Below, piece by piece: positions 35,376-44,643 of a stretch of 64,000 nt of DNA. The notes below the pieces were generated by a model. The model worked only from the letters and a program-made list of their open reading frames with translations. It was not told the DNA's origin and made no database searches. Numbering within the stretch: position 1 is the stretch's first letter; every line of letters begins with the position of its first letter. The position numbers and the translations under genes are program-made. The stretch is from Mesostigma viride (lineage: Eukaryota; Streptophyta; Mesostigmatophyceae; Mesostigmatales; Mesostigmataceae): the NCBI GenBank assembly GCA_009746045.1, contig RPFO01000004.1:26597-90596 (forward strand), in the 5' to 3' direction.

Positions 35376-36767
35376 TGTTTGTCCTCAAGCTCAAGGAGGT
35401 AGATGGCGTGCAGGTGCCACATGTTAGACCAGTTGTGACTGAGTACCATGGCACTGGACAGTTAGCAGATGAGGAGCTTTACACACCAGGGATGCTGCAT
35501 GATACATGGAGGATTTTGTTGTGCATTTATTGTCTTTTCTGCAGAAGGGGATACCCTATAGCTCTGTGTTGGTAGATTTCAAGAGGGCTTTTCTTAAGGG
35601 TGATCAGCAGGAAGCACAGGATACTTGGCGCACAATACCCCCTTTCTTTGTTAAGGTGCCTGCAGTGTGGAGGGCAGAGCTGAAGACGAGGTATTTGAGG
35701 ATTCTCAAAGGCGTGGAAGGCCTTAGATCGAGTCCCATCATCTGGAGGAAGAGCTTGGAGAAGTACCTCAGGTCTGTCTGTGGTCTCTCAGTCTCTCCAG
35801 TTGATCCTTGTCTGTTTCAGGGTAGCTATGAGGGGCTGCCAGCGTTTGCCTCCCTGCATGGTGATGATCTGCATCTCCTGGGCCATCCCACTTGGCAAGA
35901 GTTGACTCTGGCCAGGATCCAGAAACGGTTTGAACTGGGTAAGATCCAGTACATGGTTGAGAATGAGCCCATGGTGTTTTGTGGAATGCAGGCGACCTTG
36001 GTCCATCAGCAGGGTACATGGTCCATCCAGCTGGAGGGTGGTAAGGATTATCCTCAGCAGATCATAGATGCCTTGCAGGAGCCCATCACCCAGGCCAGAT
36101 GTGCAACAATACGAGGTATGTTGGCATGGCTGGCCAGCATTTGTGCTCCTGACCTGTTGGTACTGAGTCGGTTGACCGATTCCCAACTGGTTGAGGTGGG
36201 TGCTGAGAGAGTGGTAGAGGCTGTTCGCATGTCTCCCCCTCTCATGCTGGGTCCTTTGGATTTGTACAGGCCTTTTGACATGATGCTCTATGTGGACAGT
36301 TCTATGGATAGTAGGAAGGTCACAGAGGTCAGGGGCCGTGCAGCAGCATTAATATCCCTGGTGCAGGAACAGTCCTCTCTGGTCTGCTGGTACAGTCGGT
36401 TGCAAACAGGGTAACTCCCAGCAGTGACATTGCTGAGTGCAGGGCAATCTGTGAAGGGCTTCATACTGCTCTTTACTTGAGGGAGCTATTTTACCAGCTA
36501 TGTCAAGTGGCTTCCTGTCGGTTGCAGATGCACACACTGGTAAGAACTGACAGCATGGGCATGGTGCAGTTTGTGCACAGGCAGCTGGCCAGGAGCAGGG
36601 ACCTTGATTATTTGTTGCTCAAGGAAATGTCTTGCTTAGCTAACATTGAACATGTGGCTGGCGTGGACAACCCTGCAGATGCTCTCACCAAGCTGGAGGA
36701 GAAGGCTGAGCTGCAATACCCTTTGCTTCGTGGGCTCATGGCCTCCAAGGGGGGAGGGCCAGAGTAG
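35372..36767 (+). pseudogene. C pol: RT and RNase H (frameshifted)
   Basis: Three frames, 35372-35575, 35506-36414 and 36477-36767, together encode RT and RNase H. RT motifs: FVLKLKE, VRPVVTEYHG, VDFKRAFLKG, GLRSSPIIW, SLHGDDLHLLG (HGDD at 35857-35868). RNase H: YVDSSMDSRKVTE, WYSRLQ, then after a frame change near 36410 IAECRAI, RTDSMG, DLDYLLL and ADALTK. All catalytic acids are visible but spread over frames. Sequence identity with the B pol is high. Confidence 0.85.
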
Positions 36768-37702
36768 ACCAAACAGCCTTGCTCTAGGTGGGAGGCATCC
36801 CAGTGGGCTGGGCAGCCACGTGGTGGCTGACAGCAGGTCCTTCAGAGTTCAGACACACTCTGCTGGACAGGGGTCAGGGTGGAGTCACTCCCCTGGCTGA
36901 GAATTTCGCCTGGCTCTGTCATGGAGCTGCAGAAGAGTCTTAAGGACTTTGTAATGGGCCTTGGGTCTTCATGGAATGGACCCTGCAAGGGCAGCCCAAG
37001 TGTTGGCTCTAACAGGTTGCTGTACATTTGTATATATTCTCTGTAACCAACCTGTTGCATGCTAATAAAATCCCTGGTTGTGTGACCATGTTGGACGTGG
37101 TTGCCAGGGGCCTCACTATGGGTTATACTCCTTTATAATAAAACATAATCTTGTTATTGTCATGTCTTGTTGTTTGTGATGCTCAGTTCCAGGAGCTGAT
37201 CCAAACCTGGAGGATATGGGGTGGGGTTCGATTCCCCAGCTGACCTCAGCCTGGCATGTATGAATCCTGAGTGAGACTCAGTGAGGACATGGGCTCCCCA
37301 TGTGTTGGCTAACATTTGTCAGGGCTCTCTCAGTCTTTGGAAGGATTTAAAAGATAAAGGAGGCTCCGTGGCGGGCGCCATATGAACGGGCGCCTGTGAT
37401 AACTGGATGACCAGGAACTCACAATAGTACGTTCATGGACTCCTCTATCCAAACTCCTCTGACTAAGTGAAGACCTAACTTTAATCTACACCAGGTTCCC
37501 AAAGAAAGGGTTGGGATGTCATGTGGGTCAGAGGGCAACCTTTGAACCAATGAGCAGGCCTAGCTAATATTTGGAGGCACCTCAGGTTCCAAAAGAAAAG
37601 GCAGGTCTGGTCTCTGGGAGGGATCAGATGTCTGAAGGCTTGTGGGGACAGTGGCTGATAGGTTCTCAGGCTGGTCCAAGCTCCAAAACAAGAAAGGGTT
37701 GG
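36768..37702 (+). other. C 3' untranslated region with tRNA-like segment
   Basis: Noncoding stretch between RNase H and the 3' LTR. It holds an AATAAAA signal near 37063, a tRNA-like segment at about 37181-37248 (D-arm-like GCTCAGTTCCAGGAGC and a perfect B box GGTTCGATTCC at 37225-37235), and the polypurine tract AAGAAAGGGTTGG just before 37703. B has a matching but diverged 3' UTR. Confidence 0.6.
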
Positions 37703-38355
37703 AGTTAGCATATTGGGGCACCAATGTGCTAGATGGATGCAGGTTGAGGAGACCTTTCCAACGCCGTGTCAACCGCCTAGAACAGACAAGGGACTAGAAA
37801 GTTATCAAGTCCCGAAGTACTGCCGACCGGTGGGCGAGGGCGGGCACACTCAGGGCATAGTGGACAGGACACGTGGCAGGCCGTGCCTGCACAGGCTTAG
37901 CCTGGACTCTCACGTGACTGGGACACAGTGTACTGAGGGCTCAACGGTACTGTGGCTAGTAGAAGCCAGTAACCAGCCAGCAGGTCTGCAAGGATGTAAG
38001 TCCTTGCAGGACTGTGGCAGGTCCTGTGCTGTCCTAGACAAGGGATAGCCAGAGATTCCTGTATGCTGCCTGCAACAAGGATGCAGGGCAGCGATACGAG
38101 GCTCTGGCAATGTAGCGTTGCCCAGCGTTGCTCATGACCGAGGAACAAGGATGGAACGAGGTTGCATATAGCTCGAGGCTCAACGAGGCAACGAGCGTCT
38201 TCACACACGAACCTTGGTCGTCACGACGAGTGGCGAGCCTATCGAGGGTCGTAGGCCTGGTGTGAGGATAAAGGTTGCTAGCCAGCAGCCTAGGGTCATT
38301 CCAGCCGGCAAAGACCAGGAGCTCACAAGCTCTGCTGACGAGTTGCTGTGCAAAT
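37703..38355 (+). repeat. C 3' LTR
   Basis: Full-length LTR beginning AGTTAGCATATTGGG, homologous to the B LTR over its length. The right end is inferred from the GCCCC duplication rather than an AACT terminus, so the last few bases are uncertain. Confidence 0.78.
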
Positions 38356-38360
38356 GCCCC

Positions 38361-38395
38361 TGCCCTTGCCCTTGCCCTTGCCCTTGCCCTTGCCC
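38361..38395 (-). pseudogene. E gag: Gly-Lys repeat fragment
   Basis: Short E gag remnant between C and P3. The minus strand encodes repeated Gly-Lys dipeptides from a CCCTTG hexamer repeat, in frame with E gag on both sides after the inserts are removed. Confidence 0.75.
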
Positions 38396-38399
38396 TTAA

Positions 38400-40289
38400 G
38401 GGGACGGTCCCGGCGCGAATATTTTGGCGCCGAAAAATTCGCGGTACCCGTCCGTACCGTGAAAAAGTGGTGCACGGTGCGCGCACCCCTACCGGAGCTG
38501 GCCATGGCGACGTGCTTTCAGGCAGAGTAGAAAAAGATAGCTCGCGGAATGCAGAGAAACTGAGCGAATCTTAAAGACGATGAGTAAATGATACTACTTC
38601 GTAGCGGAGTTCGCGTTTTTTGCAGTGTCGATGATTTTATTGATGACCATCGCCACGGGGGTCCAATCTGATGTTTTCGTCGAGAGGAATAAATTAGAAT
38701 GCACGCTGGCGGCGGTGATTGTCAGGTTTTATGGGCTTTACCTAGCGTCAAGGATGCGTTTAAATCGTTATTGGTAAAGCTTTAAAAAATTTGCTGGGTT
38801 TCGGCAAGATTTCCGTCATGATCGGTAAGACACTCTCCAGGCTCGCGGGATGCGCGTCTTATTATTCCATGGAAGGTTGTTCTTTCTTGCGCCGCTGGGC
38901 GAAGGACAATTCCGGTAATGGTACGATCGTGTGATCAACGTGACCCTATGAATGTTTCGCTTCCTTTATGGGTTATCAACGCAAGTTTTCGGCTTTTTTC
39001 CGTGCAGTTAGCGCCAGGTATAATGGCTTCCGTGCTGCGCATCGCCAGATTCCTGGCACCTTTCAGTGGTTTTTATGTACGTTGCATGGCTGGGATGTGT
39101 CAAAGCGTGACCGTGGCATATCGTCAAGTTGTCAGGGATTTGCTGAGTGGTTTCTTGGAAGGAGATTGCTAACAGCACTCAGTTTTGTGTGAATATTGAC
39201 GCGGCCTTTCTTAGCAGAGGCTTCATTGTGGTTAGAGGCTCACAAGCTTGAGTTTGTTTCTTGGCAAACAATTGCGCTGGAAAGAAAGGTGGCAGTGGTT
39301 TTTCTGAGGGGCATACTGCATGGGTGGAACTGCACGTAGGTAGGGGTTATCGTTGTCTTGTTGGCCTTTCTCCCACTAAAATGGGAGAGCCCTAATTCAT
39401 ATGCTAGCAAGGCAAGGTAACCATGGTAAGAAGCCTTGGCAAGCAGCATGTATGATAATTCTGCTTTCTCTGTGGACTGTCTGTTGTTACCCTTGTTGGG
39501 CAATTAGTGGATATGGCTTTCTAGGGTGTGTTTGAGCTTGGTTTTGGGATGATGCCCACACCATAAACCTGGAATATGCTTTAGAAGTGTCGGCTAGGCA
39601 TGTAGAGCTACCTGCCTCATTGTTGTGCACACACGCAACAGGTTGCCCGTGTCGAGGTAAGGCAAGGGCACATGACGTGCCCAGCCACCTCCTTGTACAT
39701 TGTGGTCGAATTGGGCATGGTCAGGAGCCTTTTGGATGGCATAGGAAGTGTTAGTGTGCCTTAATACTCACTAATGCCTTCCTTAGCGTCTGCACAGGTG
39801 GCCAACTGCCAAAATTAATAACTGCTACAGCTGAGCTCAGAATGCCACCAAACTTTGACAGTGCCTTCTATGGTCATGACAGAATTTGACTATTACTTTT
39901 TAGGCCTAATGGATGTGTTATGAGTGTGTATGGGGACGCCCCGCCTAAAAAAGCGTATTTTCGGCCCAAAAATTAATAACTCAAAGGGATGTGCTGATTT
40001 TGTTGATCCAATTAGGTAGAAACCATGTCCCATGACATTTTTATATGGGTATTACTTTTTTCATGCAACTGGTTCTCCCACTGTTCTGGGCAAGATGTGC
40101 CCCGGACAGCGTTTTTTTCTATTTTTAGCTCATAGCCGGTGTATGGCTGGGGGTAGTACCCCCAACAAGTGGTGGTATGCATGCCCAAACATCATGTTTA
40201 TGGTCCCCAAACATCATTCAGTGGTTGTCAGTTGCATTTCTGTAGTTTAGGGGGGGTAAGTTTTGATATATTTCTATGGGACCCTCCCC
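38400..40289 (-). mobile_element. P3: second copy of the P1 TTAA element, inverted
   Basis: 1,890-bp element flanked by TTAA (38396-38399 and 40290-40293), nearly identical to P1 in reverse orientation, including the 88-aa frame (minus, 39503-39240) with only a few residue changes. It interrupts E gag at a TTAA and leaves the frame restorable. As in P1, no transposase is encoded. Confidence 0.85.
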
Positions 40290-40293
40290 TTAA

Positions 40294-40689
40294 ACATCTG
40301 CCCCAGCAGGGACTTCACCTCTGCCATGGTGACAGGCCTCTTGCTCCTATCTTCCCTCTCCCTCTCCTCCTCCTCCTGCCCCTCCCCCCTGACCCTCTTT
40401 ACAGAGGTGCCCATGCCCCCCTGGCTGAGGGGGGCCAGGGCCAGCTTGATATAATCCAATGCCTCCTTCATGTCCTCCCAGTACTTTGCCATTCCTGTTG
40501 CAAGCATAGCGTAGGTGTTTTTGTCAAGTTTGAGTTTCTCCAGGAAAGCATGCAGCAAGAACTTGTGATCTAGCTGCTGGACATCAGGACGGGCTTTGAT
40601 GGCTAGCTCATATTTCTTGGTCTCAGCCACGTAGTCTACGGAGGTGACCCTGTATTCCTCTACCCACCTGAATGCCCCATACATATCCA
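40294..40689 (-). pseudogene. gag: E gag, middle part
   Basis: Minus-strand gag region between P3 and the LINE, in the frame 40690-40274. It includes charged and helical sequence (AETKKYELAIKARPDVQQLD), a Glu/Arg-rich stretch and MAEVKSLLGQMFKG just before the P3 site. The frame continues on the other side of the LINE at 46873 (SSVDMY) when the 11-bp target duplication is counted once. Confidence 0.75.
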
Positions 40690-40692
40690 TTC

Positions 40693-41466
40693 ATGCAACG
40701 TGCGGTCTGAGGCAGGGGAAAACATGCGTGGACGATAGGAATTATAGCACCGGCGGGCTTCCAAGTGCCGGACGGCAGGCGGTACCACCATTCCGTGGCA
40801 GCTTGGCCCAGTTTGCTACCGGCTGGCACACGTTTTCAGTGCATTTTGGGCTCCAGATTTAAATGCAACGTGCGGTTTGAGGCAGGGGAAAACATGCGTG
40901 GACGATAGGAATTATAGCACCGGCGGGCTTCCAAGTGCCGGACGGCAGGCGGTACCACCATTCCGTGGCAGCTTGGCCCAGTTTGCTACCGGCTGGCACA
41001 CGTTTTCAGTGAATTTTGGGCTCCAGATTTAAATGCAACGTGCGGTTTGAGGCAGGGGAAAACATGCGTGGACGATAGGAATTATAGCACCGGCGGGCTT
41101 CAAAGTGCCGGACGGCAGGCGGTACCACCATTCCGTGGCAGCTTGGCCCAGTTTGCTACCGGCTGGCACACGTTTTCAGTGAATTTTGGGCTCCAGATTT
41201 AAATGCAACGTGCGGTTTGAGGCAGGGGAAAACATGCGTGGACGATAGGAATTATAGCACCGGCGGGCTTCAAAGTGCCGGACGGCAGGCGGTACCACCA
41301 TTCCGTGGCAGCTTGGCCCAGTTTGCTACCGGCTGGCACACGTTTTCAGTGAATTTTGGGCTCCAGATTTAAATGCAACGTGCGGTTTGAGGCAGGGGAA
41401 AACATGCGTGGACGATAGGAATTATAGCACCGGCGGGCTTCAAAGTGCCGGACGGCAGGCGGTACC
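40693..41466 (+). repeat. 170-bp tandem monomers in LINE 5' region
   Basis: Copies begin at 40693, 40863, 41033, 41203 and 41373, an exact 170-bp period. Four are complete; the fifth ends at a GGTACC site at about 41466 and passes into the coding region. Copies differ by only a few bases. Tandem 5' monomers often act as promoters in LINEs (as in mouse L1), which is an inference here. Confidence 0.93.
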
Positions 41467-41572
41467 GCGACCGCAGCGCGTTGGGGGGCTGCCGCCCCCC
41501 AAACCCCCGCGTGGGGGGCTCCGCCCCCCACACCCCCCGCCCCCCCCTCGGTGGCTGCCACGCCTGCCCTGA

Positions 41573-43900
41573 TTGTTCATGGACGACCCACGACCCCCTT
41601 CGCCCAACGGCTCCCCCGCTCCCCGGTTGGCGCCTCGGCGGTCCTCTCGGCTTGCGGCCCTTCTTGCGGAGGTGGGCGACCCGGCTGCGGGGGGCTCGGG
41701 CGCCCCGGTCTCCCCCTCCTTGGTCTGCGAGGTCTGCCGGAGCGGGCACCGCGGGCACCACATGTTAGTTTGTGATGCTTGCAATTCCGGGTGGCACTTG
41801 CAGTGTCTTACTCCCCGGCTCTACCGGGTCCCGCCGGGCTCCTGGACGTGCCCGCGCTGTCCCCCCGGCGGGCCCCCGGGCTGCCCTCCCCGCTGGGTGC
41901 TCCGGCCCCCTGCCCCGTGTGCCCCCCTGCCGAGGCCCTCGGGGCGGGCCGTGGCCTGCCCGATGGGGCCGCCGTTGCTCGGGCCCTGGCGCCCTCGGCC
42001 CCGGGGCCCCACCCGTCGCCTGGCCCCGCCGACGGGGGCGCGGCGCTGTCGCCTGGGCTGGGCCCGGCCGACCCCCGGCGGGCCTGGCGACCCCGGCGCC
42101 CGCCCCCGGCCCCTCGCTCCCCGACGCTCTGGCCTCCCTTCCCCCGGCCGCGGTTGGCCACCCAGCCGCCACCCCCGTCCTTGCCGCGTGGGACGGCGGC
42201 CCCCGGGCCCACGCGTTCACCTCGTGGCCGCCCTCGCACATTGTCGGCGTGGTGGGCCGCGCCACCTTTTCTTGGGCGTACTGCCCTTTGTTGCTGGACG
42301 CGGTCGGGCTCCAGGCCGCCTTCCCCTCGCTCCCTAGGCCCCCGGCCTTCCTGGCCCTAGTTGCGCAGGTGCGGGCGACATTTCTTTCCGCCGCCCCCCC
42401 GGTGACGGCCTCGACTCTTTGGGGGTATGTCTTGGAAGGATATCACGCCGGCTGCCGGCTGCCGTGGCATCTCCCGGCCGCCCGGCAGGAAGAGCTGCTT
42501 TCCCTGGACGAGCGGGTGGGTCAGGAGGTGGTCGAGTTCGTCACGGCGGTGGCTCGAGACGCACAGGTCTCGGTGCGGGCGGCCTACCTCGCGGGCGGCG
42601 CCGACCTGGGCCTCATGTCCCCGCGGCAGCTTCGCCTCTTCTTGGACGCCCAGGCCCCGCCTCCCGGCCCGGTTGCCAGTGGGGGCTTTCTCATCACCTC
42701 CCTCAGCCTGGCGCAGGCCGCCATGCTGCGTGTGGAGTTCGGGGCCCCCATCGCGGTTCAGGGCGGCCAGGCCATCTTGGTGGACTCGGCCGGGCGCGCC
42801 CAGCCCCTAACCGCGGGGACGCCTGTTTCTGCCTTCCTCCACGACATCCTGGAGTTGGCAGGCATCCCGCACGAATGGCACCCCGCGGCTGACCAACCGG
42901 TCGGCATCCTCTCGCGCGCCCAGATTGCCGCTCTCCCGGGTTGCTGGGAGGCCGGCTGGGACCCGCCCCCCCTCATGTCCGGTCCCTTCTGGAGGGGGAC
43001 GACCCCGAGTCGGGCTCCTGTGCCATCTGCCTTGAGCCCTTCCGGCCGGGGGATGGCTTGTGTCGCCTGCCCGCGTGCGGCCACACATTCCATCAAGCGT
43101 GCATCGCGCGCAGCTTGCTCCACTCCGTGCCGCGCTGCCCGTTGTGCCGGGCTGTTGTGCCGCCCCCTGGGACTGCGCTTCCTCTCGGCCCGCCCCCGGT
43201 CTCGCTGGGTCCCCTGCCGGGTCCCCACCGGGCCCCGGGGCCAGCTGCCTCCCCGACCCCTCGGCCGCCGCCCCCGGCCTCGTTGCCGGGGCCTGGGGTG
43301 GTCGCGGGCGCGCTGGCGAGTCCCCCTGGGAGGGGCGCCGGCGTTCTCGATCCCCCTCCGCTGGGGGTCTCCCCGGTGGGCACTGCCTCCTCCGTGGCCC
43401 CGGCGGGCCTGCCGGGCGCTGGTCGGGTCGTGGTGCGCGCGCCTGCCGGCCCGGCTGGGGAGACGCCGCAGGCCCCACGTCCTGCCTTTGCTGGCGCCGC
43501 TCCCCGCCACTCAGCGCCCGCCGACGGCCTTCACCGGTGTGCCGTGCTGCTTCCCACGGGGTCCCCGTGTGCGGGTGTGTTCCACAACCGTAACCTCCTC
43601 TGCCAGCACCTTCGCGCTGTGCACCCCGATCTCGGCGCGGCGGATCTGCAGGCCATGAGCTGTTACCGGTGCCCGGAAGCTCACTGCCAGCGGGTGTACT
43701 CCATTCACGGGCGCGCTCAGCACGCGCGCGCCTGTGTTGCTCAACGGCCCCTCAACCGGCCAGCAGTCCCGGCCCCCTCCCCCCTCCCGCCTCGGCTCCC
43801 ACCGGCTCCCAGCCCCCGCCGCCCGACTACTCGGCCAGTTGGCGTTGGCTTGACACGGTTCCCTGGGATGCATGCGCCATCAACCCGACGTCTACCCTGA
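41573..43900 (+). pseudogene. LINE N-terminal region: PHD, RING-H2 and C2H2 fingers
   Basis: The frame from 41573 carries a PHD finger: CEVCRSGHRGHHMLVCDAC and WHLQC...WTCPRC (about 41730-41860), Cys4-His-Cys3. After a GC-rich linker the frame shifts to the 41772-43658 frame, a helical region of unknown role (about 42200-42960). A third frame (42941-43900) has a RING-H2 finger, CAICLEPF to CPLCR with CGHTFH (about 43018-43150), and two C2H2-like fingers, CAGVFHNRNLLCQHLRAVH and a CYRCPEAHC type one (about 43560-43740). PHD fingers bind histone tails and RING fingers are typically E3 ubiquitin ligases; their role here is unknown. Frame switches fall in C-rich homopolymers. Confidence 0.8.
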
Positions 43901-44643
43901 CCGACCTCCCCCACCGCGCGCGTAGCCTTTTCGCGCAATGTGCAATCGTTTCTCTCCGGCGCATGCACGCCGCTCCGGACGACCCGCTGGGCTTTAAACT
44001 GCACATGGTGACCCCCCGCCTGCTCCTCACCCCTCTCGGGCGTGGTGTGCGCGGCCTCCAGGGTGCGGTTATTGCCCGTTGCCGACGCTTTCTGCAGGGG
44101 GACTGGGAGGGGCTGTTTGGCGTGCCGCCCCCGCGCACGGCCCGGCTGTCGGGGGAGGTCAACTTCGAGCGGGTGGCCGCCGACGTCATCCGCCTCGTCC
44201 GCGAGGGGCAGCTCAGCCGGGCCATGACCCGCTTGGAAATGGCCAAGCTCGCCCCCGCCAATGCGGCTACCCTGGCGGCCTTGGAGGCTCTTCACCCTGC
44301 GGAGCCCGGATTCCAGCTGCCCGTGCCGGACCCCCTGCCGGCCCCCCTCCGGCTGGACCGCGACTGCTTCCTGGAGGTGATGCGTGCGGTCCCGCGGGCT
44401 TCCTCTACCGGGCCGTCGGGCTGGCGCTACGAGCACTTGGAGGTCCTGGTGGGGCATGGGGGCGAGGACATTCTCTTTGACACCCTCATTGACCTGGCGG
44501 CTGGTCGCGTTCCTCCCGCTGCGCGCGAGTGGTTAGCGGGCGCTCGCCTCCTCGCTCTGCTCAAGGGTGTCTTGCCCCCCCCGAGGGCAAGGTGCGCCCG
44601 ATCGCCTGCGGTGAGGTGCTCCGCAAGCTCGTGGGCAAAGTGA
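43669..44643 (+). pseudogene. LINE RT N-terminal segment
   Basis: Frame covering the linker after the fingers and the start of RT: YSASWRWLDTVPWD, FERVAADVIRLVREG, and the RT entry motif ASSTGPSGWRYEHL (about 44398-44440). At about 44575 an eight-C run coincides with the jump to the next frame, which carries the rest of RT. Confidence 0.8.

Larger units (their letters stand above)
30234..38355 (+). mobile_element. C: copia-like LTR retrotransposon, same family as B
   Basis: Inserted into E gag in the opposite orientation. The 5' LTR copy (30234-30610) is truncated, the 3' LTR (37703-38355) is about 653 bp; they match up to the CTGCCTGCAACAA point. Candidate target duplication GCCCC at 30229-30233 and 38356-38360, low complexity but supported because the E gag frame rejoins exactly when one copy is removed. 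Encodes gag (30637-33176), integrase plus protease-like plus RT start (33183-35375), RT (35372-36414) and RNase H (36415-36767). Shares its polypurine tract, LTR sequence and proteins with B. Frameshifts near 35373, 35540 and 36410 disable it. Confidence 0.9.

Noticed and set aside
37181-37248. Functional tRNA gene
   Set aside because: D-arm and T-arm are tRNA-like, but the anticodon stem and acceptor do not pair, so it is reported only as tRNA-like.
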